A stretch of 6,754 nucleotides of DNA from Eubacterium limosum (GTDB lineage: Bacteria; Bacillota; Clostridia; Eubacteriales; Eubacteriaceae). Positions 1 to 6,021 of this stretch are shown here, piece by piece; position 1 is the first letter of the stretch; each line of letters opens with the position of its first letter. Made by a program: the position numbers and the translations under genes. The stretch spans positions 1 through 6,754 of the forward strand of contig CAUEUD010000192.1 of NCBI GenBank assembly GCA_959020865.1, written 5' to 3'. The notes beneath the pieces are model-generated. The model was given only the letters and a program-made list of their open reading frames with translations. It was not told the DNA's origin and searched no databases.

Positions 1-236
1 ACTTAAAGAAGTTTATTGAAGGTTAAATAAAAAAGTCATCTGTATTTTTAGAGATGAATTTTTGTAAAAACATATCCGTCATATGAAGTGACAAATATGC
101 CCCCAAAAGTATCTATAAAAGAAAGGCAATAATGGCAAACGAGGAACTATGTCAAAAAAATATAAAAAATACTACAGGAAGCAATCAAATGTTTTCAGGA
201 ATTCGGTATTAAAAACTCAAAAATATCAACTATAGC
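1..236. other. AT-rich stretch without a recognisable gene
   Basis: No convincing coding region is seen on either strand. Two tiny frames with ATG starts occur on the plus strand (132-212, 26 codons; 149-235, 28 codons), but neither resembles a known protein. A weak hairpin (TCATCT at 36-41 pairing with AGATGA at 52-57, followed by five T at 59-63) could be the terminator of a gene ending left of the window. Composition changes sharply from very AT-rich to GC-rich near 237-245, suggesting a recombination junction with the peptidase fragment that follows. Confidence 0.5.
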
Positions 237-375
237 CAAACGCTTCGGCCACGCCGCCGATCTGTACTGCCCTGGCGTCCCCTATACCGAGGTTGCCCAC
301 GTCGCCAGAACCCTGGACCTCGGCGTGATCGAGTACCCGGGACAGGCGTTTGACCATGTGGAGATATGGAATTAA
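166..375 (+). pseudogene. 3' fragment of an M15-type peptidase (D-Ala-D-Ala carboxypeptidase / phage endolysin-like)
   Basis: The open frame ending at TAA 373-375 encodes FGHAADLYCPGVP, then EVAHVARTL and a final DHVEIWN. This resembles the C-terminal zinc-binding half of M15 peptidases, where HxxGxAAD supplies a His and an Asp and a later H-x-E/D supplies the remaining catalytic and metal residues. Such enzymes cleave peptidoglycan stem peptides and are common as phage lysins. Only about 45 residues (from roughly 238) look genuine. The expected His three residues before the Gly is a Lys here, exactly where base composition switches, and an in-frame stop lies at 163-165 with no usable start. 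The gene body is therefore missing and the fragment is almost certainly non-functional. The tail keeps a hairpin terminator just behind the stop. The family assignment rests on motif recall; the frame itself and the GC switch are direct observations. Confidence 0.5.
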
Positions 376-376
376 G

Positions 377-412
377 AATCCCCAAGGCATTAATGCCCTG
401 GGGATTTTCTGG
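377..412 (+). terminator. Hairpin terminator after the peptidase fragment
   Basis: AATCCCCA (377-384) pairs with TGGGGATT (399-406). After one mismatch, an inner stem GGCA/TGCC closes a TTAA loop; GGCATTAATGCC (386-397) is a perfect palindrome. A T-rich tract (TTTTCT) follows on the plus strand, two bases after the TAA of the fragment, so this is its native rho-independent terminator. The minus-strand side has only a poor U-tract (CTTAATT), so it may stop hepT read-through only partly. Confidence 0.7.
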
Positions 413-473
413 TTTAAAAATTATCATCGGAAATATCTGGATCATGTAAGGCTTCCTGATTTAAAGATTTGTT

Positions 474-818
474 TTATGCCAGAATATTTTCGCAAAAATC
501 TTTTAGTTCAGGTATATTGTAATTTATTGTATTCCAAATAGTAAGGACGTCAATGCTGCCATAATCATGGGCAAAGATGTTACGGATACCCCGGATCTGT
601 TTCCAAGGGATTTCTGAATACAGGTTTTTAAAATCATCTGTTAAATATTTACTGAGTTCTTCGATTTGAAGAATACACATACAAACGGCATTTTGATATA
701 TTTTATCTGCCTGAAAGTTGTCAAAATTGTTGCCAAAGCGTTGGCGTGTTTCGTCAATCTGGTAGCAGTAATTTAAAATATGATCAATAATGTCGATGTT
801 TCTATTTTTTATGCTCAT
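474..818 (-). CDS. hepT: HepT-like HEPN-domain ribonuclease toxin
   Basis: A 114-residue all-helical protein of the DUF86/HepT family, the toxin of HepT/MntA (type VII) toxin-antitoxin systems. HepT dimers cleave RNA through the RX4-6HXY motif. It is visible here as R79-NIFA-H84-D-Y86 (RNIFAHDY), in the usual position in the second half of the protein. In characterised pairs the partner nucleotidyltransferase neutralises the toxin by adding AMP to the motif Tyr, which is present here. Length is normal for the family and no motif residue is missing, so the toxin should be functional. The start at 818 lies inside the end of mntA (17-base overlap) and has no strong Shine-Dalgarno of its own, so its translation probably depends on ribosomes finishing mntA, keeping the antitoxin in excess. 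The gene is AT-rich compared with the flanking peptidase and guaA genes, consistent with horizontal acquisition. The activity is inferred from the family. Confidence 0.88.
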   Translation of the reverse strand: MSIKNRNIDIIDHILNYCYQIDETRQRFGNNFDNFQADKIYQNAVCMCILQIEELSKYLTDDFKNLYSEIPWKQIRGIRNIFAHDYGSIDVLTIWNTINYNIPELKDFCENILA

Positions 819-1101
819 AGATTAATATCTGGTCTTTTGAAATTTCATTTTTTACATTTTCATACAGTCCGCCCTCGGTTACAACATCGACAGAAACACC
901 AAGCCGGTTTTTTAAATCCAGACGAAGACCGGAGAGTTCAAAAAGACCAATTTTTGTGCCTTGAATATCGACCTTTAAATCAATGTCACTATCTGTTTTT
1001 TCTTCACCTCGTGCATAAGAGCCAAAAAGATATACCCGGGGAATTCCGTATTTTTGGGCAATAGGCGCCACTTCTTTTTGAATTTTTTCAATGTTCAGCA
1101 T
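802..1101 (-). CDS. mntA: MntA-like minimal nucleotidyltransferase antitoxin
   Basis: A 99-residue minimal nucleotidyltransferase of the DNA polymerase beta superfamily. The signature GSX10DXD is intact: G27-S28, then ten residues, then D39-I-D41, with a third acidic residue at D72 (SVDVV) on the next strand. MntA proteins transfer AMP from ATP to the tyrosine of the HepT active-site motif and so silence the toxin. The ATG at 1101 is preceded by GAAAGGAGAG eight bases upstream, a strong ribosome binding site. The antitoxin gene comes first and overlaps hepT by 17 bases, the normal tight coupling of a toxin-antitoxin pair. Residues up to about 20 form a helix typical of the family (IAQKYGI), leading into the nucleotide-binding strand VYLFGS. 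The role is established for the family and inferred here from motif plus neighbour. Confidence 0.88.
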   Translation of the reverse strand: MLNIEKIQKEVAPIAQKYGIPRVYLFGSYARGEEKTDSDIDLKVDIQGTKIGLFELSGLRLDLKNRLGVSVDVVTEGGLYENVKNEISKDQILIYEHKK

Positions 1102-1126
1102 GAGACTCTCCTTTCAAAAATGCATT

Positions 1127-1154
1127 GTTATACGTGTGTATATTATTATTGTAA
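1127..1154 (-). promoter_or_regulatory. Candidate mntA-hepT promoter with overlapping inverted repeat
   Basis: On the minus strand, TTACAA (1149-1154), 16 bases, then TATAAC (1127-1132) fits a weak sigma-A promoter about 25 bases before the mntA start. The inverted repeat TATAC-GTGT-GTATA (1129-1142) covers the -10 element and could be an operator, possibly for autoregulation. An alternative -10, TACAAT, lies at 1148-1153 but has no good -35. This is motif-based only. Confidence 0.35.
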
Positions 1155-1198
1155 CGTATTTTGATTAAAAATGCTATAAAAGTCAGCCTTAAATCAAT

Positions 1199-1227
1199 TT
1201 GACCATGAATAAAAAATACAGTATGAT
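1199..1227 (+). promoter_or_regulatory. Sigma-A promoter of the C1A peptidase gene
   Basis: TTGACC (1199-1204), a spacer of exactly 17 bases, and TATGAT (1222-1227): each box is one mismatch from consensus. Transcription would start near 1234, giving a very short leader with GGAGG at 1244-1248 in front of the GTG at 1257. It is the only strong plus-strand promoter in this intergenic region. Confidence 0.75.
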
Positions 1228-1243
1228 TAAATCAAAAATGAGC

Positions 1244-1248
1244 GGAGG
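1244..1248 (+). promoter_or_regulatory. Ribosome binding site fixing the GTG start of the peptidase
   Basis: GGAGG lies eight bases before GTG 1257-1259. The nearest ATG upstream (1238-1240) runs into a stop within a few codons, so GTG is the start. It places a textbook signal peptide directly at the N-terminus. Confidence 0.8.
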
Positions 1249-1256
1249 ATGAGAAC

Positions 1257-2339
1257 GTGAAAATCAGAAAGAGAAACAGCCTTAATCGGACAGCGGGCAT
1301 TATGGCGGCAGTGCTGATAGCGGTTTTTGGACTGATATCTCCTGTGCATGCGGAAGAGCAGAAGAGCGCGCAGCCAGGCCTTGACCAGTCATATTATAAC
1401 CTCAAGTATTCGGAAAGCTACGATGAGCCTTTGTCCGAAGCTTACGATCTGCGCACCCTTGGCAGGAGCACCAGCGTGAAAAATCAAGACCCCTGGTCCT
1501 CCTGCTGGGCTTTCAGCGGAATGTCTGCCATCGAGTCCAATGTGCTGACACAGGAGAAAAATAAAGGGGTACAGACAGCCGCTGAGCCGGATTATTCCGA
1601 ACGGCATTTATCGTATTTCGCCTATCGCCTGGCAGATGCTGCCGGTGTAAATAACCGTGCCGAGGGAACCGCATCCGCTAAAGGCCTTTTTATGGATCTG
1701 GGCGGTACCCGGGAGCTGCTGACCGGAACCCTGAGCACCTGGTGCGGCGTTGACACCGAGTCCGATGTGCCCTATGAAGGGACTCCCTACGAGTGGCATC
1801 CGACCGAAAATCCCAAGGAAATGAACTGGGAAGTCGCCGAGGATAAATTTTTTAACGCGGCCGTACACCTTCAGAACGCCGACTTTCTGCCTGGGACAGC
1901 CACCTTTACAGATGCCGAAAAACAAAACTTTGTCTATGATGAAAACGCAGAGAAGGTCATTAAGGAAAGCCTGAAGGAAAAAGGAGAGGTTCAGGTATAC
2001 TTTGCCGCAGGCCAGAGTACCCCGCAGGAGGCCACAGCAGACAATAACGGCGGCGCTGAAAAGAAAGATGCCGCCGAGTTTAATAAAACTTATGCGGCGC
2101 CCAACCACCTCGTGTCCATTGTGGGCTGGGATGATGGCTATTCAGCCAGTAATTTTGCCGAAGCCCCGGAGGACGACGGCGCCTGGATCGTCAAGAACAG
2201 CTGGGGCAGCGGCTGGGGAAACGACGGGTACTTTTATCTGTCTTACTATGACCGGAGCGTACAGTCCTTTGCCTCTTATCAGGTGGATATCCCGGATGGG
2301 GAGGGGCAGTTTTCCTATGACCATAATTATTCAGTATGA
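1257..2339 (+). CDS. Secreted C1A (papain-like) cysteine peptidase, N-terminal part of a frameshifted gene
   Basis: A 360-residue frame holding a signal peptide and a whole papain-type protease domain. Residues 1-32 have a basic start (KIRKRN), a hydrophobic core and a probable cut after PVHA. The catalytic residues are all visible: oxyanion Gln77 in VKNQ, nucleophile Cys83 in SSCWAFS, His284 in NHLVSIVGW and Asn314 in VKNSWGSGWG. The propeptide is very short or absent, and an insertion between Cys and His makes the domain longer than papain, as in clostridial surface C1 peptidases. The enzyme would act outside the cell on proteins or peptides. The frame ends at TGA 2337-2339 just after DHNY, while the reading continues as QYDFLGL in the next frame. 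One surplus T near 2330 explains this. The truncated product would keep protease residues but lose the lectin-like domain and membrane anchor. Whether it is a pseudogene, a true truncated form or a sequencing error cannot be decided here. Confidence 0.82.
   Translation: MKIRKRNSLNRTAGIMAAVLIAVFGLISPVHAEEQKSAQPGLDQSYYNLKYSESYDEPLSEAYDLRTLGRSTSVKNQDPWSSCWAFSGMSAIESNVLTQEKNKGVQTAAEPDYSERHLSYFAYRLADAAGVNNRAEGTASAKGLFMDLGGTRELLTGTLSTWCGVDTESDVPYEGTPYEWHPTENPKEMNWEVAEDKFFNAAVHLQNADFLPGTATFTDAEKQNFVYDENAEKVIKESLKEKGEVQVYFAAGQSTPQEATADNNGGAEKKDAAEFNKTYAAPNHLVSIVGWDDGYSASNFAEAPEDDGAWIVKNSWGSGWGNDGYFYLSYYDRSVQSFASYQVDIPDGEGQFSYDHNYSV
2330..2331 (+). other. Frameshift site (one extra T) in the C1A peptidase gene
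   Basis: The sequence reads AATTATTCAGTATGAT. Removing one T of TATT gives DHN-Y-QYDFLGL, joining the two frames without loss, and yields a 618-residue protein up to TAA 3112-3114. There is no long homopolymer or slippery heptamer here, so a simple insertion is more likely than programmed frameshifting. Confidence 0.8.
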
Positions 2340-3114
2340 TTTTCTGGGATTAAAATCCTATGCGCCGCTGGGGCTTCAGGAGCAGTCTGCTGAGGCCGCC
2401 AATGTGTTTACAGCCGCTGGAAACCAAAGCATGAAGGCTGTCTCCGCGGTTACCATTACCCCAGGATCAACGGTTCATACCCGTGTTTATCAGAATTTAA
2501 AGGATAAAAATGATCCAGAGAGCGGAACACTGGCAGCGGATCAGACAGAGACTGTAAAATACGGCGGCTACCATACTCTTTCTCTGGAGCAGGCCGTCCC
2601 ATTGGAGGCGGGCGAGACCTTTGCCGTTATCCAGGAAATTTCAGGCAGTGACGGATATTACTGGCCCATCGAGACTGGAACTGGTGCGTATGATTTCTAT
2701 GGTATGGAGGGAACCTTTCACTGCATTGCAAAGGCCGACACAGGACAGAGCTTTATCAGAAAAGACGGTGAAGGCTGGCAGGATGTCACAAATCTGCCTG
2801 ATGAAACCATAGATCTATATGGTAAAACGGCCATCCGAAACTACGGCAATGCCATGATCAAGGCCTTTACCAGTGATTTGTCCGAAGAACCCGTAACACC
2901 AGAGGTTGATCCGCAGCCCAATGAGGGTGCGGGAGAACCGGATCAGAATATTCAGGAATTGGGAGCAGATACGGCCGGAGCGTCCGAAGCGGCTAAAAAT
3001 ACACAGACGGGAATTGAAGGGTCGCACCAGACAACGACCTTTATCCTTGTGGGTGTGCTTGTGGTGGTGGCTGTCCTGATCGCGGCTTTGTATCTCAGAA
3101 GACGTAAAAAATAG
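2332..3114 (+). pseudogene. C-terminal part of the frameshifted C1A peptidase: lectin-like domain and membrane anchor
   Basis: This 260-residue continuation of the peptidase has no start codon or ribosome binding site at its beginning. The same frame is open leftwards to about 2002, but only as an out-of-frame shadow of the protease domain. It starts QYDFLGLKSYA. About 170 residues of beta-rich sequence follow (TPGSTVHTRVYQNL, GGYHTLSLEQAVPL, GETFAVIQEI, GYYWPIETG), typical of the lectin-like domain found behind clostridial C1 peptidase domains. Then comes a Pro/Glu-rich linker (PVTPEVDPQPNEGAGEPDQ), an NTQTG motif (2998-3012), a 19-residue hydrophobic helix and the basic tail RRRKK. In the intact protein this would fix the protease to the cell surface, with the linker spanning the wall. 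The domain order is seen directly; the sugar- or wall-binding role is inferred. Unless the ribosome shifts frame, this part is not translated. Confidence 0.75.
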
Positions 3115-3138
3115 GCTGGTGGCATATGGCCGTTGTGC

Positions 3139-3168
3139 TTGCGGGTATCTATTCTCCTATGATAAAAT
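3139..3168 (+). promoter_or_regulatory. Candidate guaA promoter
   Basis: TTGCGG (3139-3144), an 18-base spacer and TAAAAT (3163-3168) fit a sigma-A promoter about 43 bases before the guaA start. An overlapping alternative -10 is TATGAT at 3158-3163. The leader is too short for a purine riboswitch, and none is seen. No clear terminator follows the peptidase gene, so read-through from it is also possible. Confidence 0.45.
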
Positions 3169-3211
3169 AAGAGCACGAACTATTTTGAAATTTTATTGAG
3201 GAGAGTGGAAG

Positions 3212-4519
3212 ATGAAACAAGACATGATTGTCATTTTAGACTTGGGAAATACCGAAAACACAACCCTGGCCAGAGCGATCCGCAGCCTGGGCGTATACAG
3301 TGAAATTTATCCCCACGATATTACAAAGGCAGAACTGGAAGCGCTGCCAAATGTCAAAGGGATTATCGTAAACGGCGGCCCGAATAACGTGGTAGACGGT
3401 GAAAAAATTGATGTAGGCCCGTGGGTTTACGAAGCAGGCTGCCCGGTGCTGGCAGTAGACCATGCCCCGGCCAAATGCGCGGACACACTGGAAAAATGGC
3501 CTGAGGATGAAGCAGAATTAAAGGGAAGCCTGGAAGAATTTGTGCTGGTACAGTGCAAAGCAGAAAAGAACTGGAATATGAAAAACTTTATTGCCGACCA
3601 GGTTGAGCTTATTAAACGCCAGGTAGGCGACCGCAAGATTCTGCTGGCCCTGTCCGGCGGTGTGGACAGCTCCGTTGTAGCCGCCCTTCTCATCAAAGCC
3701 ATCGGAAAACAGCTTGTCTGTGTCCACGTCAATCATGGCCTCATGCGTAAAGGCGAATCCGAAAGCGTGGTCGAGGTTTTTAAAAACCAGCTGGACGCCA
3801 ACCTCGTCTATGTGGATGCCACTGAACGCTTTTTAACCAAGCTGGCCGGTGTGGCCGATCCTGAAGAAAAACGTAAGATCATCGGCGCAGAATTTATCCG
3901 CGTCTTTGAAGAAGAAGCCCGTAAGCTGGAAGGCATTGACTTCCTGGGTCAGGGAACCATCTACCCGGATATCGTGGAAAGCGGCACAAAAACCGCCAAA
4001 ATGGTTAAATCCCACCACAATGTCGGCGGCCTGCCCGAAGATTTACAGTTTGAGCTGGTCGAACCTGTCCGCCAGCTGTTCAAGGACGAAGTCCGCGCCT
4101 GCGGCACAGAGCTTGGTCTGCCAGACGATATGGTATACCGCCAGCCATTCCCGGGCCCAGGCCTTGGCGTACGCTGCCTTGGCGCCATTACCCGTGACCG
4201 CCTCGAAGCCGTCAGAGAATCCGACGCCATCCTGAGAGAAGAATTTGCAGCGGCCGGACTGGATAAAAAGGTATGGCAGTACTTTACCGTTGTCCCAGAC
4301 TTTAAATCCGTCGGCGTCCGCGATAACGCCAGAAGCTTCGAATACCCCGTCATCCTCCGCGCCATCAACACCGTTGATGCCATGACCGCCACCATCGAAG
4401 AAATCGACTGGCCCGTCCTCCAGAAAATTACCCACCGGATCTTGAACGAAGTAAAGAACGTTAACCGCGTGTGCTACGATTTGAGTCCTAAGCCTTGTGC
4501 TACGATTGAGTGGGAATAG
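3212..4519 (+). CDS. guaA: GMP synthetase with a degenerate, shortened glutamine amidotransferase domain
   Basis: GuaA makes GMP from XMP, ATP and nitrogen, the last step of guanine nucleotide synthesis, in the cytoplasm. The ATP-pyrophosphatase domain is intact (P-loop SGGVDSS at 148-154; KSHHNVGGLPED at 266-277). So is the C-terminal dimerisation domain (RQPFPGPGLG at 310-319; final KPCATIEWE). The N-terminal class I amidotransferase domain is odd. It keeps the start of the fold (VILDLG, LGVYSEIYPHD, GIIVNGGPN), but where relatives carry the nucleophile motif GxCYGMQ it reads AVDHAPAK, putting Asp83 at the Cys position. About 80-90 residues with the HPE catalytic pair are absent, so total length is 435 against roughly 510-525 usually. 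Glutamine hydrolysis should be impossible. The enzyme may use free ammonia or a separate glutaminase subunit. The ATG at 3212 follows GAGGAG with an eight-base gap. The gene has its own promoter candidate and terminator. Identity as GuaA is firm; the nitrogen source is inference. Confidence 0.93.
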   Translation: MKQDMIVILDLGNTENTTLARAIRSLGVYSEIYPHDITKAELEALPNVKGIIVNGGPNNVVDGEKIDVGPWVYEAGCPVLAVDHAPAKCADTLEKWPEDEAELKGSLEEFVLVQCKAEKNWNMKNFIADQVELIKRQVGDRKILLALSGGVDSSVVAALLIKAIGKQLVCVHVNHGLMRKGESESVVEVFKNQLDANLVYVDATERFLTKLAGVADPEEKRKIIGAEFIRVFEEEARKLEGIDFLGQGTIYPDIVESGTKTAKMVKSHHNVGGLPEDLQFELVEPVRQLFKDEVRACGTELGLPDDMVYRQPFPGPGLGVRCLGAITRDRLEAVRESDAILREEFAAAGLDKKVWQYFTVVPDFKSVGVRDNARSFEYPVILRAINTVDAMTATIEEIDWPVLQKITHRILNEVKNVNRVCYDLSPKPCATIEWE

Positions 4520-4527
4520 ATAACAAA

Positions 4528-4578
4528 AGCCCTCGAAAGCCCTGTAAACTGTGCTTTCGAGGGTTGTCTTTATTTTTT
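4528..4578. terminator. Strong terminator after guaA, probably bidirectional
   Basis: CCCTCGAAAGC (4530-4540) pairs perfectly with GCTTTCGAGGG (4553-4563) around a 12-base loop, and A-T and G-T pairs extend the foot. On the plus strand a T-rich tract (TCTTTATTTTTT) follows, ending guaA transcripts. On the minus strand the bases behind the stem read CTTTTGTTATCT, a fair U-tract, so the same hairpin can end the convergent transporter operon. Confidence 0.9.
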
Positions 4579-4596
4579 GATAACATTTTGATAACA
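4575..4596. repeat. Tandem 11-base direct repeat between guaA and the transporter gene
   Basis: TTTTGATAACA occurs twice back to back (4575-4585 and 4586-4596) without mismatch. The core GATAACA appears a third time at 4519-4525, overlapping the last base of guaA. No function is known. It may be replication slippage or part of a recombination scar beside the guaA 3' end. Confidence 0.8.
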
Positions 4597-4617
4597 CAAA
4601 GCTAAAAATGAATTAAA

Positions 4618-6021
4618 CTAGCTTGATTTACGCATTTCAATATCTTCTGACATTTGTTCGATCTGTTGTTTTGTAAGCTTAAAACCGAGCAAAATAATGA
4701 TTCCGCCGATAAGAACAGCAATTCCAGGTATTAATAGAAAAACATTGGAAATTCCTGATTGGATGGCTGTTGAGGCCTGTTCGGTCTCGGTAGCCGAAAA
4801 ACCAATAAGGGCAAAAACGCCATTGATTAAAAGCCCACGCAGTACCAGAGCAACTTTTAAAGGTACGTTACCCAGACCCATGATCCAGGCGGAGCCATCC
4901 TCACCGGTTTTCCATTCAGCCAGTATCGCAGTATCCGCAAACATGGCTGGAGAGGTTGAATAGATGCAGCCAAAGCCAAACTGAGCGACAGCCATCAAAA
5001 TAATTACAATCCAGGGAATACTATAAAATAGTCTCGCAATGACTAGCATGCCTCCCATAAGCATAAAACTCAAGAAAAAAAGGATTTTAGAAGACATTTT
5101 TTTTGCGAAATATTTGCTCGCAAAGGCACCGATCATACAGAAAATGTTAGCGACCAGCAAATAAGTGGCAAGCATACCAGAATTACCCGCGACATATTGG
5201 AAATAGTACATCGCACAGCCAAGGATGACAAAATTAGCGAGCCAGCGTGTCATTTCCGCTACAATCAACGAAAGTAACGGGCCGTTTTGGAAGAGTCCCT
5301 TAACCATGCTCTTACCGCTGGTCCCTTTTTTCTCCTTAGAGGGACGATTGCTTTTTTCAACAACAGGCGTCTCTTCATAAAGAGGCTCTTCATAGCCCTC
5401 GGTCAGTTTAAAGTGAATGAAATAACCGATGACCATTAGAACACCTAAAACAAATGCCAGCGCCCCAAATTTATAGGCTTCACCTACGAAATTTGACAGA
5501 AAATCTGCGAGAGGGAGCCCCATATATGAAAATAAAATACTGGAAGCTCTGGAATAGACCGCTCTCGTTGAGGACAACTGCATACGGTCTGCAGGAGTCT
5601 TGCCGATTACCGGAATAATACTCATGTTGGCAACATAAGGAAAGTTCCAAATGAAGCTGCTGACAATCCCGGCAGCAATAATAATTACAATGGGAAGAAG
5701 TCCTTCGCCGATCTTAATAAATTTAAAAGTATAGATAAAGGGGACAATCCAGGTAAAGGCTACAAGCCAGGAGCGGTAGCGTCCCCAACGCATGGGCTTT
5801 GTTCCGTTGATTATCGCCCCGTAGACCCAGGAAAAAGCAGCGTCCACAACCGTTGTGATGGTTGTAATCAATGTAGTTGTTCCCAGGCTGAAAAGCGCGA
5901 TGTTGGTTAAAAAGAAGTTGAAAAAAACATCCTGAACCTGGGACATCAGCGTAAAGCAAAGATCTCCAATTCCATAAAACCTTTTTAACCCCTTTGACAA
6001 TTCCTTTTTCATTTTATTCAC
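4618..6021 (-). CDS. MFS transporter of the GPH (glycoside-pentoside-hexuronide:cation symporter, MelB-like) type
   Basis: A 467-residue polytopic membrane protein with about twelve hydrophobic segments split by a charged cytoplasmic loop (roughly residues 207-240, YEEPLYEE to KKGTSGK). GPH-family signatures are visible: FYGIGDLCF near the start (15-23), VVDAAFSWVYGAIINGTKPMRWGRYRSW (58-85), where family members carry the conserved Asp and RWGRxRxW loop, and FADTAILAEWKTGED (361-375) in the second half. GPH carriers import sugars or other small solutes with Na+ or H+. Next to a URO-D-type methyltransferase the cargo may be a methylated or methoxylated compound rather than a sugar; that is inference from context. 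The frame starts at GTG 6021, whose codon directly abuts the TAA of the upstream small gene. ATG at 6012 (MKKELSKG) is an alternative start and cannot be excluded. It is the last gene of its operon and ends against the guaA terminator. Confidence 0.88.
   Translation of the reverse strand: MNKMKKELSKGLKRFYGIGDLCFTLMSQVQDVFFNFFLTNIALFSLGTTTLITTITTVVDAAFSWVYGAIINGTKPMRWGRYRSWLVAFTWIVPFIYTFKFIKIGEGLLPIVIIIAAGIVSSFIWNFPYVANMSIIPVIGKTPADRMQLSSTRAVYSRASSILFSYMGLPLADFLSNFVGEAYKFGALAFVLGVLMVIGYFIHFKLTEGYEEPLYEETPVVEKSNRPSKEKKGTSGKSMVKGLFQNGPLLSLIVAEMTRWLANFVILGCAMYYFQYVAGNSGMLATYLLVANIFCMIGAFASKYFAKKMSSKILFFLSFMLMGGMLVIARLFYSIPWIVIILMAVAQFGFGCIYSTSPAMFADTAILAEWKTGEDGSAWIMGLGNVPLKVALVLRGLLINGVFALIGFSATETEQASTAIQSGISNVFLLIPGIAVLIGGIIILLGFKLTKQQIEQMSEDIEMRKSS

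Noticed and set aside
149..235. 28-codon lysine/tyrosine-rich frame with GAGG just upstream
   Set aside because: The gap between GAGG and ATG is very short and the peptide is low-complexity in AT-rich DNA; not enough to call a gene.
350..541. 63-codon plus-strand frame
   Set aside because: It runs through a rho-independent terminator and into the end of hepT; no family resemblance.
1608..2108. 166-codon open frame on the minus strand
   Set aside because: Antisense to the C1A protease domain with its catalytic motifs; no ribosome binding site or recognisable domain.
2002..2331. Start of the 370-codon plus-strand frame overlapping the protease domain
   Set aside because: This part is a shadow of the papain domain in another frame; only the part after about 2332 is real peptidase sequence.
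2325..2340. Programmed ribosomal frameshift in the peptidase gene
   Set aside because: No slippery heptamer, no long homopolymer, no obvious downstream stem; a single-base insertion explains it more simply.
3115..3211. Purine riboswitch or PurR-type leader before guaA
   Set aside because: Fewer than 100 bases with no aptamer-like paired structure; only a promoter and ribosome binding site are visible.
4043..4597. 184-codon open frame on the minus strand (and a 144-codon one at 3961-4395)
   Set aside because: Antisense to the conserved GuaA synthetase domain, and the first runs through the terminator hairpin.
4599..4624. Short inverted repeat AAGCTA/TAGCTT across the transporter stop codon
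   Set aside because: Six weak pairs with a 14-base loop and no T-tract; likely chance in AT-rich DNA, and the strong hairpin at 4530-4563 suffices as terminator.
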